A stretch of 21,483 bases of DNA from Aphodosoma sp045126975 (GCA_045126975.1 JBGVPL010000024.1:1-21483); one strand, 5' to 3'; numbered from the stretch's first letter, positions 6,599 to 14,647 are shown. Notes: generated from the sequence alone by a model not told the origin. Numbers and translations are program-made.

Positions 6599-7750
6599 TT
6601 ATATTTCAATCGTTTCATTTATCCTATCCAATACATAGTTCTCATCTATATCAGGAAATCCGATTCTATTATAATAGCGAACAAATCGAGTTGTCATCGC
6701 TTGTGCATACGGATTATCTAATTTAGTTAATCGTCTAAATTTTAAATTCAGGTCATCATAAGCAACCATTATTTTATTTTGAAAATCAATCACTCGATTT
6801 TCAATAAATGGTGTACGTGGTAAAAAGAAATACCTATCATTGCCACTTGATTTTATCAATTGTATCAATTTTCCTTTATAATCATTTTCTTTCTTTTCAT
6901 CTATTTCTGATTTTTCAACTTTATTTTTATATTTTAGGTATTCAATATAATCAGATTCTTCCTTTAATAGTTTTGTACAAGCCAATAAAACCATATTAGC
7001 CTTTCTTTTTCTCTTTCCTACTTGTACAAAATCACAAGAAGGCGTGAGAATTACATAAACATCTTTAGATTCTTTATGTTCTATAATATCACCATTTTCA
7101 TATTCTGCCCCAATATCACGTGGATATACATAGAATTCCATAGGATGAACCTTATCTGGCGAGATAGTGTTATCATCTAATATTTGATATATATTATCTC
7201 TGGATAATGAATCACTTATGTTTCTTAAAAGCAAATATCCTAATGAATGGTCATTTTCATCAGGCTTAAATTTTGTGTTGTTCTCTTGTATTATACCCCA
7301 AAAATAATCTTTTATTTTACTATTTATAAATCCATGAACCTTTTCATTAATAAATGGCAAATTATGTAAAGTTAAACGAGTTATTTCATCCTTTAATTCA
7401 TCTATTCCTCCGTCGCCTTTAGTTGCAATACCAACAACTTGTGATTTTAAATCACGAACAACTGCGGTATTTCCTGAATAAAAAATAATAGGAACAAAAA
7501 AATTCTTCTTAACATTATCCAATGTCGTTAATCCAGACTTCTCTCCGTCTACACCAACTCTACCTTTGTATAGATCTAAAATGACAAGATGAAACCCTTC
7601 GTTGCAAACTCTTTGAGCCGCAGTTTCAAACAATTCTTCTCCTTCGATGGAAATTCTACAATCATTAATTTCCACACCAGACAATAGATCTATAAGTTCT
7701 TCTCTATTATCTTTGTCATCCTCAATATATAAAATTCTTAAATCTTTCAT
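6599..7750 (-). CDS. Response regulator: receiver domain with unrecognised output region
   Basis: A 383-aa protein. Residues 1-~130 form a receiver domain with every key position present: acidic pocket E10-D11-D12 (YIEDD), phospho-acceptor D59 (VILDLYKG), switch S92 (FYSGN) and K111 (ATKGDGG). A 12-residue insert after D59 (GRVGVDGEKSGL) is longer than usual. Residues ~135-383 are not a standard DNA-binding output. They contain KDVYVILTPSCDFVQ followed by a basic stretch GKRKRKANMVLL, and I cannot assign a function. The start overlaps the kinase-like gene stop as ATGA. The partner is almost certainly the GHKL protein just upstream, and the likely target of signalling is the DUF3883 protein just downstream. 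Confidence 0.85.
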   Translation of the reverse strand: MKDLRILYIEDDKDNREELIDLLSGVEINDCRISIEGEELFETAAQRVCNEGFHLVILDLYKGRVGVDGEKSGLTTLDNVKKNFFVPIIFYSGNTAVVRDLKSQVVGIATKGDGGIDELKDEITRLTLHNLPFINEKVHGFINSKIKDYFWGIIQENNTKFKPDENDHSLGYLLLRNISDSLSRDNIYQILDDNTISPDKVHPMEFYVYPRDIGAEYENGDIIEHKESKDVYVILTPSCDFVQVGKRKRKANMVLLACTKLLKEESDYIEYLKYKNKVEKSEIDEKKENDYKGKLIQLIKSSGNDRYFFLPRTPFIENRVIDFQNKIMVAYDDLNLKFRRLTKLDNPYAQAMTTRFVRYYNRIGFPDIDENYVLDRINETIEI

Positions 7751-9867
7751 ATCCTATATTTAAAAGTAAGTTTAAATGATGCTCCTCCTAATAAACTGTC
7801 AACCAATGACAAATGCCCATCGTATTCTTCCATAGTTTCTCCTATTATAGCTAAACCAAGGCCTATTCCATCTGGTTTTGTACTAAAATAAGGATCAAAT
7901 ATTTTATCTTCTAGTTCCGGTTGGATACCAGGACCATTATCACTAAACACTACAGACAATTCATCATCCGTTTCTAAAATATCTACCATAATTTTTCTTT
8001 CTACATTAATATATTCCAACCAATACATAGAATTTTGAATGAGATTCATAAAAATTGAACCTAACTCACTTTCATCAATTGAAACCTTATGTTCAGAAGT
8101 AGGAAGTACACATTCAATATTTAACTTAATCAATTCATCTTGATTCAATGCAAATATATTCTCTATTGCTTCTTCAAGAACAATTGTTTTTGGGCGACCT
8201 CTTTTACGACCACCAAAAGGCTCTATTCGCTTAAATAACAATGCGAAATCCTTGCGTATTTCTTGAATTTCATTTGCTTTAGATATAATTTTATTTGTAT
8301 CTAACTGCTCTTTGCTCGCTTCTTTAATAATGATACTTGATTTTAAATCGATTTTATTTAACAAATCTCTACCATCATGTATAATAGGCTCAATTAGTTG
8401 ACCCATAGTTGATAACCTCCTATAACGAGATATTGTTTCTTGAACCTTGACTACGGCATCAGTTATTTCTTTTTCTTTTTGCTCCAAGAGCTTAATAACT
8501 TCTTGCTGTCCAATGTTTTCATTCTTTATACTTGTAGAGATAGTCTTAAGAGAGAACGCTTCAAACAAACTTTTAATAGATTTTGTCTGAGTATTCCTCG
8601 GACGTTCGGCATAACGACGTTGCTCAACTTCATTTAATATTAACTTTATATAATCTTTGAGGTCTTCAAAGGCTTGACTTTCTACAATTCCTTCTCGATT
8701 GCTCTGGTCTTTAAGGAATGGATTATCATCTAATTTGATTGATACATAACCAACTATTTGATTGTTACTCAATCTTAATGTTGGGTTATTAACACGTCTT
8801 ATGTCTAGTCGAACCCAATCATTATTCTTGTTACCATAAGGTAATACTCGAATATTGTCACGATAAATGCTAATACCACATAACTCGTCCAAATCCTTCT
8901 TAACATTTCTCACCAAAGAACCCATTTCACCAGCTAATGCTTTAAGTTCATCAGTTTCTCTATTCCAGATTTTAAATTCAAAGGAAAAAGGTCCTGCTAA
9001 ATATTTCCTATTGAGAATAAACTCAAGTTTTAAGTCTTCTTCGTTACTTAAACTTTTACTATAAAATATAACATTTTCAGGTTTGCCTTCTTTGGTAATA
9101 CATCCTCTTATACTATAATTAGGTCTATTTAATGTTTCTGGACGCTCTACAATACCAGATAGATTTGAAAATTCAGAAGGGAGTTCAAGGTTTATTAAAA
9201 AATCTTCAGCAGGTACAATTGGATTTAATAGACGTGATAACGAAATACGCAAATCCATTATTTTAGATTCATCCCAATCATCATTTAAATCATACAATTT
9301 AAGGATAGTGCCATGTTTTTTTATTTCTCGTGCAGGACGGATTTGCCAGTTAATTTTCACATCATCCAAATAGTCTTCTTCTTTTGAAAACATGCTCCAA
9401 TCAAAAAACACAACAATTTCATCTTCTCCCTCTCGCCTCGTTACAAGTTCTAATTTAGATGCAAGTTTTGCTGATGCGAAGCGACCTATTCCTTTCTCTC
9501 CACTATATTTCTTTTGCGGATCTTGATTTTCCTTTATTTTTTTAAAATTCGTAGCAGGTTCCATCCAAGCATGCTCTATTGTATTAAAATCCATGCCAAC
9601 ACCTTCATCATATATAATAATTGAAGAATCTATTTTAGATAGATATTTTCTATAACCAGATGAATCTATACTCGCTTCAACATTGCCTTGAAAAACAATG
9701 TCAACAATAGGTGCTCCATCATATAAAGATGAATATGCATCGTAAGAATTTTTAACTAATTCTATAATAGCAACCTTATCGTCACTAATGAGTTCTTCGC
9801 CAATTGTTTTAATCAACCTTGCACGAGGCTTAAAAACGAATGTTCCAGTTTTGATATCTGTATTCAT
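7747..9867 (-). CDS. Dual GHKL ATPase: Hsp90/MORC-like N-terminus and histidine-kinase-like C-terminus
   Basis: A 706-aa protein. The N-terminal ATPase shows ELVKNSYDAY (E36, N40), DEGVGM (87-92) and the ATP-lid SGEKGIGRFASAKL (~122-134). This is the layout of Hsp90/MutL/MORC-type GHKL domains seen in restriction-linked ATPases. The middle (~200-460) probably holds the transducer fold. A coiled region then leads to LSTMGQLIEPIIHDGRDLL, in which H497 sits where histidine kinases have the phospho-acceptor. The C-terminal HATPase has IFMNLIQNS (N608, N612), DNGPGI (643-648) and FSTKPDGIGLGLAI (~662-674). No membrane segment is visible, so the protein is cytosolic. ATGA overlaps join it to the methyltransferase before it and the response regulator after it. 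It is likely to sense DNA or an internal state and phosphorylate the regulator. Confidence 0.88.
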   Translation of the reverse strand: MNTDIKTGTFVFKPRARLIKTIGEELISDDKVAIIELVKNSYDAYSSLYDGAPIVDIVFQGNVEASIDSSGYRKYLSKIDSSIIIYDEGVGMDFNTIEHAWMEPATNFKKIKENQDPQKKYSGEKGIGRFASAKLASKLELVTRREGEDEIVVFFDWSMFSKEEDYLDDVKINWQIRPAREIKKHGTILKLYDLNDDWDESKIMDLRISLSRLLNPIVPAEDFLINLELPSEFSNLSGIVERPETLNRPNYSIRGCITKEGKPENVIFYSKSLSNEEDLKLEFILNRKYLAGPFSFEFKIWNRETDELKALAGEMGSLVRNVKKDLDELCGISIYRDNIRVLPYGNKNNDWVRLDIRRVNNPTLRLSNNQIVGYVSIKLDDNPFLKDQSNREGIVESQAFEDLKDYIKLILNEVEQRRYAERPRNTQTKSIKSLFEAFSLKTISTSIKNENIGQQEVIKLLEQKEKEITDAVVKVQETISRYRRLSTMGQLIEPIIHDGRDLLNKIDLKSSIIIKEASKEQLDTNKIISKANEIQEIRKDFALLFKRIEPFGGRKRGRPKTIVLEEAIENIFALNQDELIKLNIECVLPTSEHKVSIDESELGSIFMNLIQNSMYWLEYINVERKIMVDILETDDELSVVFSDNGPGIQPELEDKIFDPYFSTKPDGIGLGLAIIGETMEEYDGHLSLVDSLLGGASFKLTFKYRI

Positions 9868-11141
9868 AACAATATCTTTTTAATTTTTTCAGCTATTTTA
9901 TACGCTAAAATAACAGGTACAGCATTACCAATTTGCATCAATGCGGATGTACGGCTACCTTCAAAATAATAATCATCCGGAAATGACTGCAAACGAGCAG
10001 CCTCACGCACTGTTATTGATCTTACATTCTCTAATGTAGGATTTGGAGTTGGATATATATAATAGTGCCCATCCATTGCTATATGAGCCACAACGGTATG
10101 ACAACAACCATCTGGGTCAACGACACTAAATCGATTAAGAAATGTCTCTTTATTTTTATGTTTTTGTAACCTAGATGGAAGTCTAGCATAATTAAGTCGA
10201 CGTTTACCATCTTTCCACATCTCAACAGCAATCTTATATATTTCCCTATCATTGTCATTAGTTGGACGAGCCAAATGTTGTGTTGTAAAATCTAACATAC
10301 CTCTAATACCAGACTTTTCTAAATACTCCATTTCTGATAAAGGTCTAGTATAAGAAATAGGTTCGCACAGTTTACCCTCTCCAGCTTTTCTATTTGGTAG
10401 ATCCGAGAATAAATCATTCATCACCGTATAGGGCATATCCTCAATTTCCAATTCTGGATAACCATATTTAGAAGAAACATTCCTCTTCCATCCTACAATG
10501 ATTACTCTTTGTCTATTTTGAAGCACACCATGCTGAGATGCAATTTGCACTTTAGCAGCCATGTCATATCCAAGTTCATCAACAAGTTTCTTCAAATCAG
10601 CAAACGGTTCACCTCGTTTTGCCGTAATAATACCTAAAACATTTTCAAAAACAAACATCTTAGGCTGATATCTGGCTAAAAACTGCACATAGTATTTATA
10701 CAATTCATTACGAGGATCTTCTTCAACAGCCTTACCCATACGAGCACGTCCTGCAACAGAATAAGCCTGACATGGAGGACCTCCAATAATAAGATCCACA
10801 TCTTGCTCACCTTTTAGACAATCAACTTTTTGGAATATGTTATCTATAGTTTTTTCTCCAATTGTAGCACATATTGTAGCATTTATAATTTCAGTAGGAA
10901 CCTGACTCCATAAAGCAGATCCATCAGTTTTATCAACCTTGTTTCTAAGATAGTCTTCATATACAGACAATTGATTATTTGCCCTCAAATAATGAAATGC
11001 TGATCTTGTTTTAAGAGTATTACATGCATCTTTTTTCATTTCAATATGAGCAATAGGATGAAATCCTGCTTTAATAAAGCCTTCTGACAGTCCACCTGCC
11101 CCTGCGAACAAATCAATGAATGTATATTTTTTCTTAGCCAT
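9864..11141 (-). CDS. DNA (cytosine-5) methyltransferase, first gene of the two-component-linked operon
   Basis: A 425-aa protein. Motifs in order: FIDLFAGAGGL (I), GGPPCQAYS with catalytic C124 (IV), ENV 166-168 (VI), QNRQR 208-212 (VIII), VREAARLQSFPDDY (IX) and QIGNAVPVILAYKIAEKI (X). About 50 more residues than usual lie between motifs II and IV (~50-110). It ends just after motif X, so it lacks the long tail of the second methyltransferase in the island. The two have different target-recognition regions and therefore probably different target sites. An AGGA sits a few bases before the ATG. It overlaps the GHKL gene by ATGA, so modification, sensing, regulator and nuclease are made together. 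Confidence 0.96.
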   Translation of the reverse strand: MAKKKYTFIDLFAGAGGLSEGFIKAGFHPIAHIEMKKDACNTLKTRSAFHYLRANNQLSVYEDYLRNKVDKTDGSALWSQVPTEIINATICATIGEKTIDNIFQKVDCLKGEQDVDLIIGGPPCQAYSVAGRARMGKAVEEDPRNELYKYYVQFLARYQPKMFVFENVLGIITAKRGEPFADLKKLVDELGYDMAAKVQIASQHGVLQNRQRVIIVGWKRNVSSKYGYPELEIEDMPYTVMNDLFSDLPNRKAGEGKLCEPISYTRPLSEMEYLEKSGIRGMLDFTTQHLARPTNDNDREIYKIAVEMWKDGKRRLNYARLPSRLQKHKNKETFLNRFSVVDPDGCCHTVVAHIAMDGHYYIYPTPNPTLENVRSITVREAARLQSFPDDYYFEGSRTSALMQIGNAVPVILAYKIAEKIKKILL

Positions 11142-11171
11142 TGTTTCCTAGTTTAACTTATTTTGGGGCAC

Positions 11172-11200
11172 AAAAAACCCTTTTCTAAAAAAGAAAAGGG
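11172..11200 (-). terminator. Intrinsic terminator of the structured RNA, just ahead of the island
   Basis: An 8-bp perfect stem CCCTTTTC (11178-11185) with GAAAAGGG (11193-11200) and a 7-nt loop is followed on the minus strand by six T (11177-11172). It ends the RNA transcribed from the promoter near 11400. It also lies between that promoter and the methyltransferase start at 11141, so the operon depends on read-through or on a promoter I cannot see. Confidence 0.85.
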
Positions 11201-11392
11201 CGCAGAAAGGTGTCGATAGCAAGGCTTGGCACAGCCTACATCAGAACACAACAAATCAGTCCGCGCCCAATTTCGTAAAGCGCAAACATCCTTTGCCATG
11301 CCTGTACTGATGTGTTAGTGAAGTGCCAATTCTGCTATCTCAGTTGAACCAGGATGTCAAACTTTTATATGTCTTTGTTATTAGTTTTATTA
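11172..11392 (-). ncRNA. Structured small RNA of about 220 nt, possibly 6S RNA
   Basis: There is no open reading frame, but there is a strong promoter upstream and an intrinsic terminator at the end. The minus-strand transcript folds into a long closing helix: GATAGCA (11339-11333) with TGCTATC (11221-11215) and TTGGCAC (11329-11323) with GTGCCAA (11232-11226). Further in, ACATCAG (11313-11307) pairs with CTGATGT (11244-11238). TTTGCGC with GCGCGGA forms an inner hairpin. AACACA/TGTGTT offers a competing pairing. One long rod with a large central bubble is the known shape of 6S RNA, the RNA polymerase decoy. I did not recognise conserved 6S bases, so that identity is an inference. A leader or attenuator RNA for the methyltransferase operon is the alternative. 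Confidence 0.7.
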
Positions 11393-11398
11393 TTTCTG

Positions 11399-11429
11399 CA
11401 AAGATACAAAAAAACTTTTGCTCTTGCAA
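11399..11429 (-). promoter_or_regulatory. Bacteroidetes-type promoter of the structured RNA
   Basis: On the minus strand TTG (11429-11427) is followed after 20 nt by TATCTTTG (11406-11399), a consensus -7 element at the expected spacing. Transcription should begin near 11392 and run into the structured RNA. Confidence 0.82.
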
Positions 11430-11451
11430 GTGGTTTTTATAGAAATTGAGC

Positions 11452-11480
11452 GGACGCACGAACCGTATGTCCCTACAATA
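11452..11480 (-). repeat. REP-like palindrome, copy 1 (diverged)
   Basis: Read on the minus strand it begins TTGTAGGGACATACGG and ends CGTGCGTCCG. The two arms (11472-11464 and 11460-11452) pair imperfectly around a 3-nt loop. It matches the cleaner copies at 17165 and 20118. Confidence 0.7.
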
Positions 11481-11496
11481 TTTCACTCTTATGCAA

Positions 11497-11733
11497 TCAA
11501 ACATGTGTCCAATACGAATCGTCTGAAGGATAAGTGATTAGTGTACCTAAATTGGTGTAGTGCGTGGCTACTTCATCGTAATTATCCACATACTCTGCCA
11601 CCTCGGCTACTACTGCTTCGTGATGCGCCTGCTCGGCTCGCTCTTGGCTTTCATACACCCCCAACACAGAACTACTCGGCTGGTCGCTTTTTTTCCTTCG
11701 GTCAAGTTTTTTGCTTCGCTCAGCATAACACAA
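11497..11733 (-). pseudogene. Doubtful 78-codon frame, possibly a gene fragment beside a repeat
   Basis: The frame opens with a TTG inside the 60-bp repeat at 11708-11767, so its first ~25 residues (CYAERSKKLDRRKKSD) are repeat-derived. The rest, from VLGVYESQERAEQAHHEAV to YWTHV, has an acidic, protein-like composition and could be the end of a former gene. I recognise no family. No start signal or promoter supports expression. Confidence 0.25.
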
Positions 11734-11767
11734 GCAAGCTTGGTTCTGCCCTCACTTATCGCAAAAA
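11708..11767 (-). repeat. 60-bp dispersed element with 7-bp terminal inverted repeats, copy 1
   Basis: Read on the minus strand it runs from TTTTTGCGATAAG to GAAGCAAAAA. It is 51/60 identical to the copy on the plus strand at 18210-18269. Both copies end in TTTTTGC and GCAAAAA. Confidence 0.85.
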
Positions 11768-12321
11768 TTCCCAACTATGAGGTCATTGTCAAAACATATA
11801 CATACATTCAACCTACTGGTTAATATGACACAGCATGCTGTATCCCTACTTTTAAAGTGAATTTTTTAATTAAAAATGTCACATTTTTAGGCATTTTTGC
11901 ATTCTCTTTTTGACGGTTTTCTTGCTTGCAGTTTGCTTGAGCCTTGCTGACCCCTCTCCACACAACCCAACAGCAACCTTCTTCATAGAATAACACTGCC
12001 TTCACCCTATTCTCTACGAAAAAAAAGAAAGATAACCCAACCCTCAAACATAGCTTGAAGGTACGTTTCACCATCTTGTTTTATAAGAAAAATCTATTTA
12101 CTTTTCTAAAAAACTTTTTATTCCATACAAAGAAACATTCGTCAACCACGATTCTTGGCGATATACCGACATCGACACTCGCACCGACATAAGAATTTTA
12201 TACTTTTCTGCCGTCATCTTCAATATTATCTACATTTTTCGGGACGAACTTTTTGTTTATGCAGAAATAATACTTTTTTCGGACACCACCAATTTTCTTT
12301 ATCCTTTTTAGCTTATTAACA
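11768..12321. other. Intergenic stretch without a convincing gene
   Basis: Two weak minus-strand frames (one at 11820-12074) have no start signal, family resemblance or normal composition. The only structures noted are a 12-bp palindrome ACAGCATGCTGT at 11830-11841 and long A/T runs. With the repeats to its left it forms about 0.9 kb of non-coding sequence between the structured RNA and hipA. Confidence 0.6.
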
Positions 12322-12356
12322 CAAAAAAAGAGACGCAAAACCGTTATTGCATCTCT
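12322..12356 (-). terminator. Intrinsic terminator of hipBA
   Basis: Stem 12329-12338 with 12347-12356 (AGAGATGCAA against TTGCGTCTCT on the minus strand, one mismatch) is followed by seven T. It lies 10 nt past the hipA stop. It closely resembles the hairpin at 13921-13957. Confidence 0.85.
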
Positions 12357-12365
12357 GAGTAATAG

Positions 12366-13451
12366 TTATTTTCTGTCTAATATCGTTTTCATTGTATCAT
12401 ATACCTCTATTGCTTCCTTCTTGTTTAACCCTACCCTTTCTGCCACAGCAAAAATATCTTCGACCGTAGGCTCGATACTATCATTGATAGAGGTGGTTCG
12501 AAATCCGTTTATGCCATCGCTTGGAAGCAAATCGAAAGCTGGAGAAAAATGCCACTCTCCATCTCGATAAATAAATGCAAAATTTTTAGCATGGTCGTCT
12601 TTGTTGCCTATAAGATAATTAAATACCATCAAACGATAGACTTTCCATAATTCCACAACACTATGAGTCAATGTGGCACATAACTGAAAAATATGCAAAT
12701 AATCGATGCTCGGCATACGATAATCTGCCCCTATAAGTCCGGCTACACTAACAACATGCTGCTTCTCGCCACCGACCCTGTCGAAACGCTCAACTCCAAA
12801 ATATTTATCCTCGAAAAGTCGCGTTTCGGGCATATCAATTCCGCACTCTTTTGCTAAAAGCGAATAACGATACTCTTCGGCTCCTATATGCTTCGAATCC
12901 ATTTTTGCCCTGAACTTAACCAACCACTCTGTAGCATCGTAACGAACGAATATTTTTGGTCGTGCACCACCAGGTGAGCCTCCACGATACTGAAACTCTT
13001 CGACCCCATTGCCCATATATTCATCACTATCCAAAATGCGCTCTGCCTCCAATGCCAATTTCTCAAAATCAACATACTCTTCATGAGACATAATGCTCTT
13101 ATCTGGGCGAAACTCCAAAGCTCCACGCCCCGTAGACCCCACTAACGCAAGACGATCGAGCAACGAAAGCATACGAGGATTGATACCCTTACGCTGCAAA
13201 TATCTGTCAAGAATAAGCAAGCCCCATCCATCAGGCAAGCAATCATCGAAAACACCAAATCCACCATCAAACGGTCGTGGTTTTGCCACAAAAACACCAC
13301 TGCGCAAAGGCAATTCGAATGGAGAGATAGAAAAACCCGAAGAAATCCATTCTACCGAATACTCAAAGGCACACAAACCCTCTTTGGTCAATGCCAGACG
13401 CCCAACCAATTGGTCGTTATATACAACCTCTATCTGCTTTATTACACTCAT
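12366..13451 (-). CDS. hipA: HipA-family serine/threonine kinase toxin
   Basis: A 361-aa protein, shorter than the ~440 of E. coli HipA. It has an N-terminal HipA domain (~1-110) and a kinase domain. The ATP-binding loop GGSPGGARPK is at 157-166, the conserved ERFDR at 221-225, the catalytic loop GNKDDHAKNF at 282-291 (D285/D286), and the metal-binding SPAFDLLP contains D307. All catalytic residues are present, so it should be active. Family members phosphorylate targets such as glutamyl-tRNA synthetase and cause growth arrest; the target here is unknown. It overlaps hipB by ATGA in the usual antitoxin-first order. The module may act in persistence or phage defence, given the island nearby. 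Confidence 0.95.
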   Translation of the reverse strand: MSVIKQIEVVYNDQLVGRLALTKEGLCAFEYSVEWISSGFSISPFELPLRSGVFVAKPRPFDGGFGVFDDCLPDGWGLLILDRYLQRKGINPRMLSLLDRLALVGSTGRGALEFRPDKSIMSHEEYVDFEKLALEAERILDSDEYMGNGVEEFQYRGGSPGGARPKIFVRYDATEWLVKFRAKMDSKHIGAEEYRYSLLAKECGIDMPETRLFEDKYFGVERFDRVGGEKQHVVSVAGLIGADYRMPSIDYLHIFQLCATLTHSVVELWKVYRLMVFNYLIGNKDDHAKNFAFIYRDGEWHFSPAFDLLPSDGINGFRTTSINDSIEPTVEDIFAVAERVGLNKKEAIEVYDTMKTILDRK

Positions 13452-13762
13452 TTTTTCTTACCTCGTTTACGTGTTACAATACTATCATCCAACACATCAT
13501 CGATTGATTGATACTGCTTTTGCGAAAACAAAACATCAAAATCAGACAGCGCATTCAACGCAAACCCTATTTGAAGCAAACCAGTCAAAGAAATTTCGCC
13601 TGTTTGCTCAAATCGACGATATGTTGCAAACTTAATCCCTGCGCGCTCAGCCAACCCTTTTTGCGTTAAATCCAACTCTAATCGCCGACTCTTCACTCGC
13701 ATAGCAATTTGCATCGCTACTTGCGCAGGAGTCGACATTGTAAATGCTAATATATTATTCAT
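13448..13762 (-). CDS. hipB: HipB-like XRE-family antitoxin and repressor
   Basis: A 104-aa protein from the chosen start. The HTH_3 domain covers ~15-70: RVKSRRLELDLTQKGLAERA, then GIKFATYRRFEQTGEISL. A basic tail (TRKRGKKK) follows. It binds its own operator and neutralises HipA. The frame opens to an ATG at 13804, but the promoter -7 box lies at 13814-13807 and transcription would begin at or inside that ATG. I chose the ATG at 13762 because MNNILAF...TPAQ matches the usual N terminus of this antitoxin type. ATG 13738 is a second choice. Confidence 0.88.
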   Translation of the reverse strand: MNNILAFTMSTPAQVAMQIAMRVKSRRLELDLTQKGLAERAGIKFATYRRFEQTGEISLTGLLQIGFALNALSDFDVLFSQKQYQSIDDVLDDSIVTRKRGKKK

Positions 13763-13806
13763 AATACCAATTTTTATGGGTGTAAAAAACATTATTTTAT
13801 TCATTG

Positions 13807-13838
13807 CAAAGATAATAGTTTTTCTTCAAACAACCAAA
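13807..13838 (-). promoter_or_regulatory. hipBA promoter
   Basis: On the minus strand TTTG (13838-13835), 20 nt, then TATCTTTG (13814-13807). Transcription should begin near 13800, which rules against the longest hipB start. An operator for HipB is expected here but I see no clear palindrome. Confidence 0.8.
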
Positions 13839-13920
13839 CAAATCAACAGAAAAATATATTCCCCCGAAATTTACATTCGTTTTTTCCTTGTTTTCGCTAT
13901 TTTCCTATCCCATAATCTAC

Positions 13921-13957
13921 ACAAAAAAAGAGATGCAAAAACTGTTGTTGCATCTCT
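13921..13957 (-). terminator. Bidirectional terminator after ferritin
   Basis: Perfect 10-bp stem 13929-13938 with 13948-13957, T run on both strands. It lies 24 nt after the ferritin stop. It is nearly the same sequence as the hipBA terminator 1.6 kb away, differing by a few substitutions and one indel. Confidence 0.88.
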
Positions 13958-13981
13958 TTTTATCTGAAAATCTGCAGTAGA

Positions 13982-14506
13982 TTATTCGGCTGAATTGGCA
14001 AGTGGAGCTGCTTGAGTATAGGTGCGAGCGCCGAGTTCTTTGTCAATCATATAGAGGCCATAGCCGTTGTCTTTAATCATACGGAGGTGATTAAGAATGT
14101 CATGCACGCCTTCTTCTTCCTCTACCTGCTCGTCGATGAACCATTTGAGCATGCTTTGCGATGCATAGTCTTTTTCTTCAACTGCTGCAGTATAAAGGTC
14201 GTTGATGAGCATTGTAACTTTTTTCTCATGTTGCAATGTGTTTTCGAACACTGCAAGTGGTGAAGCCCACTCCGTTTCGACTTCGGCAATAGGCGCAAGT
14301 TTCACACGTCCGCCACGCGATACTACATGGTTGAAAAGGATTTGGGCATGGTCTTGCTCTTCTTTGAATTGCACTTGAAACCAATTTGCCATACCTGTGT
14401 AACCTGCATCGTGGCAATAAGCTGCCATTGATAAATATAAGTATGCCGACCACATTTCGGCATTGATTTGAGCGTTCAACGCTGCTTCTACTCTTGGATT
14501 TAACAT
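13982..14506 (-). CDS. ftnA: Bacterial non-haem ferritin
   Basis: A 174-aa protein that stores iron in a 24-subunit shell and oxidises Fe(II). The ferroxidase residues line up with E. coli FtnA: E17 (QINAEMWSAYLYL), E50 and H53 (KEEQDHA), E94 (QHEKK), Q127 and E130 (DEQVEEEE). Length is normal. It is transcribed alone, away from the gene at 14759. A possible -7 element TATTTTTG lies on the minus strand at 14612-14605, about 100 nt before the ATG, but without a good -33 partner. Confidence 0.96.
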   Translation of the reverse strand: MLNPRVEAALNAQINAEMWSAYLYLSMAAYCHDAGYTGMANWFQVQFKEEQDHAQILFNHVVSRGGRVKLAPIAEVETEWASPLAVFENTLQHEKKVTMLINDLYTAAVEEKDYASQSMLKWFIDEQVEEEEGVHDILNHLRMIKDNGYGLYMIDKELGARTYTQAAPLANSAE

Positions 14507-14647
14507 AATGATAGATTTTTAGATATTAGACACGAGATGCAAGACTTCTTCGCCTCACGCATCTTGATTATTATTCATTTGATTTATATTCCACAAAAAC
14601 CATGCAAAAATAGTCAACAACATAGATTTCATTTCACTAATAACAGC

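Noticed and set aside
1..11141. tRNA-Lys as the attachment site of the defence island
   Set aside because: I found no second copy of the tRNA 3' end and no integrase in the window.
11830..11841. 12-bp palindrome ACAGCATGCTGT
   Set aside because: Single short palindrome with no gene near enough to regulate.
11820..12074. 84-codon minus-strand frame
   Set aside because: Runs of Phe and Cys, no family resemblance, no start signal; not called as a gene.
14507..14612. Hairpin (AGATGC/GCATCT) in the ferritin leader as an iron-responsive element
   Set aside because: Six base pairs with a long loop; too weak to call.
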